Numbered from the stretch's first letter, positions 25,234 through 33,985 are shown. The stretch: 38,240 nucleotides of DNA from Gammaproteobacteria bacterium (GCA_002708765.1 PAPD01000002.1:1-38240), one strand, 5' to 3'. Numbers and translations are program-made. The notes: generated by a model from the letters alone, not told the origin.

Positions 25234-27414
25234 ATGTCTATGATAGTTAACACCAACGTTAGCTCATTGACAGCACAACGATCACTAGCCGCATCCGGCA
25301 GAATGCTGGACACGGCTATGGAGAGGCTGGCAACGGGCTCTAAGATAAACAGCGCGTCTGACGACGCTGCAGGACTTGCGATTGTTCAGCGAATGACATC
25401 GCAGATCCAGGGCCTTACAATGGCCATAAAAAATGCAAATGACGGGATCGCCATGACGCAATCGATTGAAGGTGCTCTGGTAGAAGTCTCTGACATGTTG
25501 CAAAGGCTACGTGAGCTTTCGATCCAGGCAGCTAACGCTACCAACACGGATATTGATAGAACTTTCATTCAGGAAGAAGTTAATCTTCTCCTGGCTGAGA
25601 TCTCACGTGTTGCGGCAAATACGCGCTATAACGGCCAGAAAGTACTTGACGGAACCTTTACTAATAAGCAGCTTCAGGTTGGCACTGAGGGTGGTGAGGT
25701 TATCACCATGTCAGTGGCTTCAACTGCTGCTAACCAGTTGGGTTCTTATACGATTGCTGGAGACCGAATAGAAGCACAGCTCGGAAACGGCGCTGGCGCC
25801 TATGCGAACATCACTGACGCGACCGATGACATCATTATCAATGGTAACAGTGTCTCGAAGACGATCGATATCGCCGCAGCGGATAATGCTAAAAACGCTG
25901 CTGCAAAGATCAATGCTGTATCCGGTGAAACAGGGGTAACCGCTTTAGCCAAGACCTATGCTTTTCTTAGCAGTGAATACGCTACCGACCAGACTTATAG
26001 CGTTCTGGTCAACAACGTCACGACGGGATCTTTTGTAATATCCAATTCCAACGTTACTGACGCAGTTGACAAGATTAATGCTATCAGTGGGTCCACTGGC
26101 GTTTCTGCCCAGGCTACTACTGACAACAAGGTCAGACTTCTGTCCGCAGACGGTTCCGACATTCTCGTCGAAAACCAGACTGCTTCGCAGACTGCACTTC
26201 GCGTCCAGGCAGTTAGTCACGACGGTGAGAGTGTTCAGCCTTCACAGGTCTGGCACCGGGCAAAAGCTGACACCAACGGTGGTACCGGTGTATCTACTGC
26301 AGCCCGAGGAGAACTAGGTGCTGCTAATGGTACCTATACCCTGGTTCAAAGCTCAACAGGACAAAAGTACACCTTCACGGTTGCTGCAACCACGAGCGGT
26401 CAATCAACAGCCGCGGAACTTGAAGCTGACCTGAACGGCATTACCGGAGTCTCGGGCTTCAAGGTATCTGACATCTCTGGTAACTCTACAGATGTCGCGG
26501 TCACTGCTACGGAAGCGTTTGGCGCTTTTGAGATATACAGTGGTACTGATACCACTGCTATAACAGCAAAACAGACCTTCTCAGGTGTTGGTAAGCACGT
26601 CGAGGTTGCAACTGGTGCTTTGACGGACGGATCCAAAACATGGGTGATACGAAATGACGATACAGGTAAAACTTATCAGTTCACCTTTACAGCCGACCAG
26701 GACGTTGCCAACACAAACGTTGACAATGCCGAGACTGCTATTCAGGCTCATGCTGATCTGGCTCGTTTTTCGGTCTACTCTGACGAAACTACTACTACCA
26801 CAATGCATATCCAAGGGTCAGCTGACTTCGGGAACTGGACCATTGTTGATACTTCTGACAGTGCGATAGCCAACATTAGCGAGGTTAACGCTGGCACCCT
26901 GAACAATTATGACGTGACACTGGCAGCCGGAGGCTCATCCAACGACGCCGCCACGATTCAGGGAACAGTCGAACTGAGCTCCAGCAAGGCTTTCTCGGTC
27001 ACTCAAAGTGCTGAGGAATCAGGTGTGGTAACAGATCCGGATATAGCAACAGGGTCTGTCGCAAACGACAACTACTTCGTGACTCGGGCAGCATCACTCG
27101 CCACGGTCTCGAACATCGATTTGCGAACAACTAGTGGTGCAGGATCAGCCATAAAGGTTCTTGATGGTGCGATAGAGAAGATCTCTTCCATGAGATCCGA
27201 TCTGGGTGCGATAGAGAACAGACTTGAGCACACTGTGTCTAACCTGATGAACGTAGCTGAAAACACAGCTGCGTCCCGTTCGAGGATTGATGATGCCGAT
27301 TTCTCGGTAGAGTCAGCAAATCTTGCCAAGTCGCAAGTACTGCAGCAAGCTGGAACCGCTATGCTAGCGCAAGCCAACGCGCGATCACAGTTGGTCCTCC
27401 AACTCCTTCAGTAA
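25234..27414 (+). CDS. Flagellin (726 residues, large variable region)
   Basis: This is a filament subunit. The N-terminal D0/D1 block MSMIVNTNVSSLTAQRSLAA to about residue 140 (SASDDAAGLAIVQRM, TRYNGQKVLDG) and the C-terminal block from about 640 (DLGAIENRLEHTVSNL ... MLAQANARSQLVLQLLQ) are canonical. Between them lies a roughly 500-residue variable region rich in Thr, Ser, Ala and Asp, making the protein well above the common 270-500 residues. Two flagellin_IN-like repeats are visible (KINAVSGETGV and KINAISGSTGV). A GGAGG lies 7 bases before the ATG. Codon choice is more GCT/GTT-rich than its neighbours, as in highly expressed genes. A terminator follows. The position between fliO and fliP is unusual. 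Confidence 0.95.
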   Translation: MSMIVNTNVSSLTAQRSLAASGRMLDTAMERLATGSKINSASDDAAGLAIVQRMTSQIQGLTMAIKNANDGIAMTQSIEGALVEVSDMLQRLRELSIQAANATNTDIDRTFIQEEVNLLLAEISRVAANTRYNGQKVLDGTFTNKQLQVGTEGGEVITMSVASTAANQLGSYTIAGDRIEAQLGNGAGAYANITDATDDIIINGNSVSKTIDIAAADNAKNAAAKINAVSGETGVTALAKTYAFLSSEYATDQTYSVLVNNVTTGSFVISNSNVTDAVDKINAISGSTGVSAQATTDNKVRLLSADGSDILVENQTASQTALRVQAVSHDGESVQPSQVWHRAKADTNGGTGVSTAARGELGAANGTYTLVQSSTGQKYTFTVAATTSGQSTAAELEADLNGITGVSGFKVSDISGNSTDVAVTATEAFGAFEIYSGTDTTAITAKQTFSGVGKHVEVATGALTDGSKTWVIRNDDTGKTYQFTFTADQDVANTNVDNAETAIQAHADLARFSVYSDETTTTTMHIQGSADFGNWTIVDTSDSAIANISEVNAGTLNNYDVTLAAGGSSNDAATIQGTVELSSSKAFSVTQSAEESGVVTDPDIATGSVANDNYFVTRAASLATVSNIDLRTTSGAGSAIKVLDGAIEKISSMRSDLGAIENRLEHTVSNLMNVAENTAASRSRIDDADFSVESANLAKSQVLQQAGTAMLAQANARSQLVLQLLQ

Positions 27415-27441
27415 GATAGTAATATCGGATTGAGGGTTTGG

Positions 27442-27474
27442 AAAAAGCCGGGGGACGCCCTCCCCCGGCTTTTA
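27442..27474 (+). terminator. Intrinsic terminator after flagellin gene
   Basis: A 13-bp perfect stem (arms 27443-27455 and 27461-27473, core GCCGGGGGA/TCCCCCGGC) with a 5-base loop CGCCC is flanked by A and T runs (AAAA before, TTTT after). It lies 28 bases after the flagellin stop codon and, being symmetric in its A/T flanks, may also serve the convergent lytic transglycosylase gene. Confidence 0.92.
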
Positions 27475-27496
27475 CTTGTCTTCAGAACCAGCCACC

Positions 27497-28219
27497 TCAG
27501 GAAGGCATCTCCCTTTCAGATATAGCTCGGCTTACCTTGTCACTGATACTCCCACTGGAATCTGCGGTTCCGAACCAGACCTGCACTCTATTTTTGATAA
27601 AAACTAGTTGCGAGATCGAACACACCTCCTCGTATTCGTTCAACCAGTCCAGAGCTACCCTTCTCCGTTTTCGGGGATCATGTGTTATGAGCCCGAGCTG
27701 CATTAACTCCTCAGGCCGACATCGCTCGACCACTCTTTCAGCAAGTTGTTCAGTCACTCTGATCAGTTTTTCTTCATCAAGAATTTTCTGGATATAAGTT
27801 AGCGCCCTCGCCGGAACCTGGCCCGTATCTGATACCCTTGTCGGCCCGACATGATAAGCCGCTAGCCCCAGCAAAGAGGACTCGAAGCGACGGGTTAACT
27901 GACCCAGATACCTGGCACCAGCATTAATGTTCACACAGGGCAGGAAGAGATCTTCTCTCTTGTCTATCCCCAGTTCCTTTGCCGTCAGTGGCCACTTGAT
28001 CTGCATCAGGCCAAGGGCATCCGCCGATGAAACGGCATTGGGGTCCAGACCACTTTCGACGCTCGCCACCGCCGCGATAAAAGAAGGGTCAAAGTTATTA
28101 TCCTCGGCCGCTTGCTCAAAACACTCGCTGTACGGAAACCCGCTAATCAGTTCGGCCCCGGCCTCTGACATAAAAAAAACACCTAAAATAACCGGAATCA
28201 ATAGCTTCGCATCTGTCAT
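27497..28219 (-). CDS. Secreted SLT-type lytic transglycosylase
   Basis: This is a peptidoglycan-cleaving enzyme of the soluble lytic transglycosylase fold. From the ATG at 28219 it has 240 residues: a signal peptide (about 1-22, LLIPVILGVFFMSEAGA) and an SLT domain with catalytic Glu55 in AAVASVESGLDP, then ALGLMQI, NINAGARYLGQL and AAYHVGP. A longer in-frame TTG start at 28309 adds 30 residues but hides the signal peptide and lacks a Shine-Dalgarno. Lying on the minus strand between the flagellin and fliP genes, it may open the wall for rod passage, the role of the FlgJ muramidase elsewhere; that link is contextual only. The C-terminal 110 residues, with three cysteines and a helical stretch, are not familiar to me. 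Confidence 0.86.
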   Translation of the reverse strand: MTDAKLLIPVILGVFFMSEAGAELISGFPYSECFEQAAEDNNFDPSFIAAVASVESGLDPNAVSSADALGLMQIKWPLTAKELGIDKREDLFLPCVNINAGARYLGQLTRRFESSLLGLAAYHVGPTRVSDTGQVPARALTYIQKILDEEKLIRVTEQLAERVVERCRPEELMQLGLITHDPRKRRRVALDWLNEYEEVCSISQLVFIKNRVQVWFGTADSSGSISDKVSRAISEREMPS

Positions 28220-28327
28220 CTGATTAAACCCTGAATCGCTTCTATGAAGTCCTTCAGAGTATATCAGCGTAACCAAGAATGTCGGAATGCCGACAGCGAA
28301 CCACCTCAATCTAGCACTATATTCCTT

Positions 28328-28341
28328 AACCTATTGTTTTT
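28328..28341 (+). promoter_or_regulatory. Second copy of the AACCTATTGTTTTT element
   Basis: This 14-mer is identical to the one at 12657-12670 and ends 15 bases before the fliP sigma-54 -24 element, against 16 bases at the other site. Its pairing with two strong sigma-54 promoters and absence from the other candidate sigma-54 promoters suggest a class-specific activator site. Confidence 0.55.
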
Positions 28342-28356
28342 TATAGTTTTATTAAT

Positions 28357-28372
28357 TGGCCCCGATTTTGCT
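28357..28372 (+). promoter_or_regulatory. Sigma-54 promoter of the fliP operon
   Basis: TGGCCCCGATTTTGCT has GG and GC exactly 10 bases apart, with TGGC and TTGCT intact. The predicted start near 28383 leaves about 25 bases before the fliP GTG. The promoter would serve fliP, fliQ, fliR, flhB and the three membrane-protein genes that follow with gaps below 25 bases. Confidence 0.82.
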
Positions 28373-28407
28373 TATTTAACTGTCAAATATTAATCGCAGG
28401 ACTTTTT

Positions 28408-29181
28408 GTGAAGCCGAGAAGAAGTAGTCACAGGCCCCTGGCAGGGATCGGGCGTTTGCCCGGTCTTTGCCTCTTTTTGCTGTTTGCAACGTCAGACGTA
28501 TTCGCAAGCACGGGGCCCGCCCTGACCCTTCTAACATCGAACGCAGAAGGCTCGGAATATGGGCTGTCCCTCCAGATCGTAGTCCTGATGACTGTGCTGG
28601 CGATCGTGCCGTCCATAGTAATTCTGATGACTTCTTTCACACGGATTATCATCGTTCTATCCCTGCTCCGACAGGCACTGGGAACTGGTCAGACACCACC
28701 TAATCAGGTACTGCTAGGTATCGCGTTTTTCCTTTCAATATTCATCATGAAACCTGTAATGGATCAGATCTACGAAGCCGCGTATGTTCCCGTTGAAAAC
28801 GAAGAAATATCGTTCCAGCAGGGCATGGAAAACGCGCTACCGCCGCTCCGAGACTTCATGCTGGCCCAGGTACGAGAGAAGGACCTCATGATGTTCATGG
28901 AAATGGCGGAACAGGGGCCGGTAAACGAACGCAGCGAAATACCCTTGTCCACCCTTGTTCCCGCATTTGTTACCTCCGAACTGAAAACCGCGTTCACTAT
29001 AGGTTTCATGCTCTATATTCCGTTTGTAATTATCGATCTCATCGTCGCCAGCATACTCATGTCAATGGGAATGATGATGCTATCTCCCATGATGATCTCC
29101 CTCCCCTTCAAGTTGCTTCTCTTTGTTCTTGTTGATGGATGGGGACTAATCACCGGTTCGCTGGTATCAACCTTTGCCTAG
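28408..29181 (+). CDS. fliP: Flagellar export gate protein FliP
   Basis: FliP is the core channel subunit of the export gate. The 257-residue protein has a cleavable signal-like N-terminus (to about 34, LCLFLLFATSDVFAS) and the family blocks SLQIVVLMTVLAIVPSIVILMTSFTRIIIVLSLLRQALGTGQTPPNQVLLGIAFFLS, DLMMFMEMAEQG, ELKTAFTIGFMLYIPFVIIDLIVASILMSMGMMMLSP and LPFKLLLFVLVDGWGLI. The GTG start has GCAGGA 6 bases upstream. It opens the second flagellar operon here, behind its own sigma-54 promoter. Confidence 0.97.
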   Translation: MKPRRSSHRPLAGIGRLPGLCLFLLFATSDVFASTGPALTLLTSNAEGSEYGLSLQIVVLMTVLAIVPSIVILMTSFTRIIIVLSLLRQALGTGQTPPNQVLLGIAFFLSIFIMKPVMDQIYEAAYVPVENEEISFQQGMENALPPLRDFMLAQVREKDLMMFMEMAEQGPVNERSEIPLSTLVPAFVTSELKTAFTIGFMLYIPFVIIDLIVASILMSMGMMMLSPMMISLPFKLLLFVLVDGWGLITGSLVSTFA

Positions 29182-29190
29182 GAGAAACTA

Positions 29191-29460
29191 ATGGATGTTG
29201 GTTCAGTAATGGATATGGCGGTCGAAGCACTAACCGTGATGGTGATGATCGCGAGCCCTGTCCTGGGCGCGGCACTCGCCACCGGCCTGATCATCGGCAT
29301 CCTGCAGGCAGCAACTTCGATCCAGGAAATGACCCTAAGCTTCATCCCCAAACTGGCAGTGATGGCCATTGCATTGGCGATTTTCGGGGAGTGGCAACTT
29401 GCAGTCCTGCTAGATTATTTCGAGACAGTATTCGAGAGAATACGAACAATGACCTTATAA
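29191..29460 (+). CDS. fliQ: Flagellar export gate protein FliQ
   Basis: FliQ is a small two-helix membrane protein of the export gate. The 89 residues have two membrane segments and the characteristic SPVLGAALATGLIIGILQAATSIQEMTLSFIPKLAVM. An AGGAG Shine-Dalgarno lies just after the fliP stop codon, and fliR starts 3 bases after its own stop codon. Confidence 0.96.
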   Translation: MDVGSVMDMAVEALTVMVMIASPVLGAALATGLIIGILQAATSIQEMTLSFIPKLAVMAIALAIFGEWQLAVLLDYFETVFERIRTMTL

Positions 29461-29463
29461 AAG

Positions 29464-30231
29464 ATGGAAATACTTATCCCTCAAATCATCGGATTATTTC
29501 AGAGTTTTCTCTGGCCAATGATCCGCATATCAGCCTTCTTCCTGACGGCCCCCTTTTACGGGATGTCAGCGGTCAACCTCCGGGTAAAGATAGCCCTAGC
29601 GGCCGCCATAACCTGGCTGATACTACCAATGACCGAGCCCCCCACAGTTGACCCGTTCTCATTCAACGCTATCGGGCTGATCGCCAAGGAGGGCGCAATC
29701 GGTCTCTTGATGGGATTATTCCTGCAAATCGTGCTCGCAGCACTGATCAGTGCAGGACAGATTATCGCTGGCGGAATGGGCCTCAGTATGGCCAACATGA
29801 TCGACCCCAATATGGGGAATATTCCGACCTTGTCCCAATTTTTTCTCATCATAGGTCTCCTGCTGTTTATGAGCCTAGGAGGTCACCTGATCCTGATTTC
29901 GATGGTCACCGCCAGCTTTGAAGCTATGCCCATCACTACCTCTTCTTTGTCGATGGAATCAGTACAGGGATTTATCACCTGGTCATCCCACATGTTCCTG
30001 GGATCAGTAGCTATCGCCTTCCCGATAATTTTCGGACTGCTGCTCGTCAACATGTCGCTGGGCATTGTTTCTCGAGCAGCGCCAAGCCTGAACGTATTTG
30101 CAGTCGGGTTTCCAGCCCTAATACCCGCCGGGCTGATAATGCTTCTCCTGACTATGGTTATCTGGTTCGAACAGGTCGAGAACCTATGGTTCATCGCCTT
30201 CGATACACTTCGCGGCACTCTTCTAGGATAA
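29464..30231 (+). CDS. fliR: Flagellar export gate protein FliR
   Basis: FliR completes the FliP5Q4R1 export gate. The 255-residue, highly hydrophobic protein shows the family signatures RISAFFLTAPFYGMSAVNLRVKIALAAAITWLI and EGAIGLLMGLFLQIVLAALISAGQIIAGGMGLSMANMIDPNMG. The genes fliQ, fliR and flhB are separated by 3 and 4 bases, a tightly coupled set. Confidence 0.97.
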   Translation: MEILIPQIIGLFQSFLWPMIRISAFFLTAPFYGMSAVNLRVKIALAAAITWLILPMTEPPTVDPFSFNAIGLIAKEGAIGLLMGLFLQIVLAALISAGQIIAGGMGLSMANMIDPNMGNIPTLSQFFLIIGLLLFMSLGGHLILISMVTASFEAMPITTSSLSMESVQGFITWSSHMFLGSVAIAFPIIFGLLLVNMSLGIVSRAAPSLNVFAVGFPALIPAGLIMLLLTMVIWFEQVENLWFIAFDTLRGTLLG

Positions 30232-30235
30232 GGAA

Positions 30236-31384
30236 ATGGCAGACGAAACTCCCCAAGACGACAAAACAGAAGAACCGACCGCACGCCGCCTTGAAAAAGC
30301 GCGCGAGGATGGGCAGGTCCTGAGATCTCAGGACCTGACGATAGCCGTTGTTACTACAGGATTTCTCGCGAGCGTATACCTGCTGGGATTCTACCTCGGC
30401 CCGGTCCTGTTGAACCTCTATAGCTCCAGCCTAATAATTTCACCAGTTGCCCTGGGTGAACCGGAGCAACTGATAGTTCGATTTGCAAGCTTCGCGGGTG
30501 ATGCATACTCGACACTAAGTCCTCTCTTTGCTCTGGCGATACTCTTTGCAATCGCAGGAGCCACCAGTCTGGACGGATTCGTGTTCTCAGGCAAAGCCCT
30601 CGCTCCAAAAATCAGCAAACTTAACCCGATCAAGGGCATGGCAAGGATTTTCGGGCTGAAGGCACTCGTAGAGCTCGTCAAATCAATACTTAAATTTCTT
30701 CTTGTAGGAGGCATCGCCAGCATATATTTCTACTCGAATTACGATCAGATAATCAGTCTCGCCAGGGGCGATACGATTACCGCGATCTATTCGGGAATAT
30801 CTTTTGTTCTGTTTGGCGCAATAATCATATGTTCTGCGTTGGCAGTCATTGCAGCAATAGACGTCCCCTATCAACGCTTCGATTTCATCAAAAAACTGAA
30901 AATGTCCAAGCAGGAAATCAAGGACGAATTCAAAGAAATGGAAGGTCAACCTGAAGTCAGACAGAAAATAAAGCAGAAGCAGAGGGAAATGGCCGAGCAA
31001 CGGATGCTTCAGGACGTGCCTCAGGCGGATGTCGTTATTACCAACCCGGAACATTTTGCAGTGGCACTTAAATACGACGCCGAATCAGGATCTGCGCCCG
31101 TGCTTCTTGCCAAAGGTAAGGGGCTGATAGCTCAGAAAATCAGAGAAATAGCCTCGGAAAACAGTATTCATCTATTTGAAGCGCCCCCTCTCGCCAGGGC
31201 TCTATATTTCACAACCGAAATCAGCGGTCACATACCTAAAGCTCTTTACGTAGCTGTAGCGCAAGTGATTGCTTACGTATACGGACTGGAAGCCATGAAA
31301 AACGCGGAAAACAGACCGGAAAAACCGGTACCAAAGGTACCTAAAGATTATCAATTCAATGAGCAGGGGCTAACCCTAAATTAA
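30236..31384 (+). CDS. flhB: Flagellar export switch protein FlhB with NPEH cleavage motif
   Basis: FlhB binds the export gate and switches substrate class after autocleavage. The 382-residue protein has the usual N-terminus (DKTEEPTARRLEKAREDGQVLRSQDL), four membrane segments, the linker MSKQEIKDEFKEMEGQPEVR and the cytoplasmic domain. The self-cleavage site reads N270-P271-E272-H273 in VVITNPEHFAVALKY, where most FlhB proteins have NPTH. The Asn and Pro that define the cut are kept, so cleavage is probably retained. The C-terminal tail of about 35 residues after YGLEAMKN is rich in Lys and Pro. It lies 4 bases after fliR and 21 bases before the SPOR-domain gene. Confidence 0.97.
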   Translation: MADETPQDDKTEEPTARRLEKAREDGQVLRSQDLTIAVVTTGFLASVYLLGFYLGPVLLNLYSSSLIISPVALGEPEQLIVRFASFAGDAYSTLSPLFALAILFAIAGATSLDGFVFSGKALAPKISKLNPIKGMARIFGLKALVELVKSILKFLLVGGIASIYFYSNYDQIISLARGDTITAIYSGISFVLFGAIIICSALAVIAAIDVPYQRFDFIKKLKMSKQEIKDEFKEMEGQPEVRQKIKQKQREMAEQRMLQDVPQADVVITNPEHFAVALKYDAESGSAPVLLAKGKGLIAQKIREIASENSIHLFEAPPLARALYFTTEISGHIPKALYVAVAQVIAYVYGLEAMKNAENRPEKPVPKVPKDYQFNEQGLTLN

Positions 31385-31405
31385 AACAGACAGAGGTTAA
31401 AAAAA

Positions 31406-32854
31406 ATGGCTGCTATCGATCAAAACCAGACAGAAGAAAGAGAACTCAAGTACTCGTCCTTTTGTGAAAGAGACGATCAGATGATCGACTCAGTCGTCGA
31501 ACGATTACGGCGACCGGGTTCTACCGCCGCTATCACATCGGACAAATACTCACTATCCGACCACTACATAAGAGAGATCGTATCAAACGTATTTCTTGAT
31601 CCAAGAGCCGGAGACATTAGACGCGGCCCCCTCGACCGAGAGTCCGTGGTCAGTCGAATAAACGAGAACCTGAGCGACGAGAAAAGCTTTAATAAAAGCG
31701 CTGCTAATAAGGGGCTTCGGGAACTGTGGATCTATAACGCGAACGCAGCAGAAGATCTCCCCTCTATAGCCCTCGCTGCGAGCCTCATAACTCAATTCAA
31801 GGCCTCGGGGATATCCATTCTGGTTTCGTGTTCGAACATATCGGTTCGGACACCAGACTTCAGCAAATGGACTAAAAAAGCGCGACTGAACCTTTGGCGC
31901 TTCGAGTTGCCAGATACAGACATGAAGTCTCTTTTTATCACTAACGCCAAAATCCGTGGTTCCATACACACGGCCAGAGATCTGATATCGGACCTAAACG
32001 ATCCAAAATCAGAAAAAGATCTCGATTATTATTTTCCGGCCCCAAAAAACCCAAAGATAATTCCCATTCAAAGCATGACTGAAGCGGAAAGAAAAAAGAA
32101 AACAACACACAAGAAAAAAGGCATGGCCAGACCTGCAACACGGGCAGACGGAAGAATAAAGGACCTGGTTATGACATTTGGCTGCATTTTGCTAGCCCTC
32201 AGTCTAACGGGTGCAATATTCTGGAAAGAACTTTCCGGTAACGAGGTTATTCCGAACCTTCTAGGCAGTCTGTCAGTTCTGAAACCGACGGTTGAAAATC
32301 TCACGGTAGACGGAGAAACACTGTCCCCCGAGCTATTTGTCGATGAGAACTTGTCGACAACCAGAGAAATTGGGACCATGGATACTAGGAAACCGCGCGA
32401 TCAGGAAAGTACCGCGAAATCAGAGGAAACAGAGACCAGAGTTCGAACCGCAAGACCCGCGCAACCGCTGACAGAAAAAACATCAGAGACAATGATAAAA
32501 CCGGAAGAGAAGGTTATGATTTCTCCTGCAAAGCCAAAACTAGACACCAGAGCAACCGAAGGAATCAATACATCGTCAGAATTTACCCGGAAGATTCCTT
32601 TGCCACTTATCGGAGGAAATTACTATCTGCAAGCCGCCGCATTCTCAAGAAGAGCCTCTGCTGACCGATGGATTAGGAACCAGAAGAGCTCAGAGAAATA
32701 CAAAGTAGCTAAAAAAAGTAACGGTTTCTGGGTTGTTTTAACGGGACCTTTTTCTGAGCCCGAAGCGGCTCGCCAGCAGACCCTGAAAGCGAAGCAAAAC
32801 CAAAGACCTCTGGTTTTAAACAGCAATGAACTAGATCCCATGTGGATATTCTAA
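31406..32854 (+). CDS. Single-pass SPOR-domain protein with N-terminal cytoplasmic domain, DamX-like layout
   Basis: This 482-residue protein has an N-terminal cytoplasmic domain (about 1-215), a Lys/Arg-rich stretch, one membrane segment (253-273), a long polar periplasmic linker, and a C-terminal SPOR domain (about 404-472, GNYYLQAAAFSRRASADRWI ... FWVVLTGPFSEPEAARQQ). SPOR domains bind denuded peptidoglycan. The N-terminal domain, with LRELWIYNANAAEDLPSIALAASLI and FKASGISILVSCSNI, looks like an AAA/ExeA-type fold whose P-loop is lost (GSTAAITSDKYS), but that is a weak reading. DamX has a similar overall plan in division. Here the gene follows flhB by 21 bases, probably in the fliP operon, so a flagellar or polar cell-wall function is inferred. 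Confidence 0.8.
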   Translation: MAAIDQNQTEERELKYSSFCERDDQMIDSVVERLRRPGSTAAITSDKYSLSDHYIREIVSNVFLDPRAGDIRRGPLDRESVVSRINENLSDEKSFNKSAANKGLRELWIYNANAAEDLPSIALAASLITQFKASGISILVSCSNISVRTPDFSKWTKKARLNLWRFELPDTDMKSLFITNAKIRGSIHTARDLISDLNDPKSEKDLDYYFPAPKNPKIIPIQSMTEAERKKKTTHKKKGMARPATRADGRIKDLVMTFGCILLALSLTGAIFWKELSGNEVIPNLLGSLSVLKPTVENLTVDGETLSPELFVDENLSTTREIGTMDTRKPRDQESTAKSEETETRVRTARPAQPLTEKTSETMIKPEEKVMISPAKPKLDTRATEGINTSSEFTRKIPLPLIGGNYYLQAAAFSRRASADRWIRNQKSSEKYKVAKKSNGFWVVLTGPFSEPEAARQQTLKAKQNQRPLVLNSNELDPMWIF

Positions 32855-32863
32855 GAGGAACAA

Positions 32864-33967
32864 ATGATGTCTGATACTGACGAACATAAAGATCCGGATT
32901 CTGATCAGGAGACCAAATCAGAAACACCCGAAACAGGACCTTCAGAACCCGACAACGGAAATCCAGAGGAAATCTCCGCCGAACCAGAGATGATAGAGGA
33001 CGAAAATTCCACTGAGGGAGACGTTGCGGGTGAAAACAGCGCGGACAAAAATTCCGAAGAAACGGCCGTAGCCGGGGATGAGATAGTCGCCAGCGAAGAA
33101 AGCCTCCCCATAGAGACACCTGCAGCCGACCAGGCCGAAGAAAAATCTGCTCCCGAGACGGAAACCCCTGACGCAGAGCCTCAAGATAAAAATATGGAGG
33201 AACAGCCCGTCTCGACTGAAGAAACATCACAGGATTTTACCCCGGAAGATACAGAAAAATCTCCAGATCTTCCTGATAATGCTGTAGAAATCGAAGGCGG
33301 AGGCTCAGTAGACGATGGAACAGTTAAACTCAGGATAAACGGCGTTGACGTCGGGCCCCTGACACATATTGACCGGACCCTCGCCGTCACCTCCGAGCAG
33401 ATCAGCAAAGCCAAAACTCTTATTTATGTGACATCTTCTATAACCGGTTTCGTACTTGTAGTATCGATCCTCTTTTACGTCGCACTTTCTGTGCAGTTAG
33501 CGCAGAAAACAAACGAGCTTGACCGGATGCTTCTGGCCGTGGCAAAACGGGGAATCCAGCTGGGTAATGGCATCGAAAAAATAGCTGATGTAGAAAATTA
33601 CCTTGTTGACCTTCAGAACAATCAATCCCTGCTGAAAAGTGACGTTGGAAAACTGGATGAAAGCGGACAAAGTCTAGACCAGAAACTGGCAAAAACCGAG
33701 GCCACGCTCCTTGAAACCTTTTCCAAAGGAAATGCGTCTTACAGAGATATCGAAACCAAGAATCTCAAGAACCTTTTGTCAGAACTCGGGGCGCTCAAAA
33801 GAAATCAGCAGGAACTCAGCAAATTAGGCAAAATAGACAGGAATCAGGAAAAAATCTCGTCAGAGCTCAGAAAGCTGGAAACTCGATTACTTGAAATACA
33901 GGCTAAGGTTAATGATCTCTACATCATCAGACAAGCGGAGTTAAATGCAGCTCTGAAGGCTGACTAA
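32864..33967 (+). CDS. Acidic single-pass membrane protein with periplasmic coiled coil
   Basis: I do not recognise this family. The 367 residues begin with a roughly 150-residue highly acidic, disordered segment rich in Glu, Asp, Ser and Pro. A short ordered part follows (VKLRINGVDVGPLTHIDRTLAVTSEQISKA), then one membrane segment (about 186-209), and then a long coiled coil (about 212-352). The N-terminal side is probably cytoplasmic and the coiled coil periplasmic. Two adjacent ATGs (32864, 32867) are possible starts, with AGAGGAAC just upstream overlapping the previous stop codon. The gap to the SPOR gene is 9 bases, so the two proteins are likely made together. Confidence 0.77.
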   Translation: MMSDTDEHKDPDSDQETKSETPETGPSEPDNGNPEEISAEPEMIEDENSTEGDVAGENSADKNSEETAVAGDEIVASEESLPIETPAADQAEEKSAPETETPDAEPQDKNMEEQPVSTEETSQDFTPEDTEKSPDLPDNAVEIEGGGSVDDGTVKLRINGVDVGPLTHIDRTLAVTSEQISKAKTLIYVTSSITGFVLVVSILFYVALSVQLAQKTNELDRMLLAVAKRGIQLGNGIEKIADVENYLVDLQNNQSLLKSDVGKLDESGQSLDQKLAKTEATLLETFSKGNASYRDIETKNLKNLLSELGALKRNQQELSKLGKIDRNQEKISSELRKLETRLLEIQAKVNDLYIIRQAELNAALKAD

Positions 33968-33985
33968 AGAGGAGAGAGAAACAAC

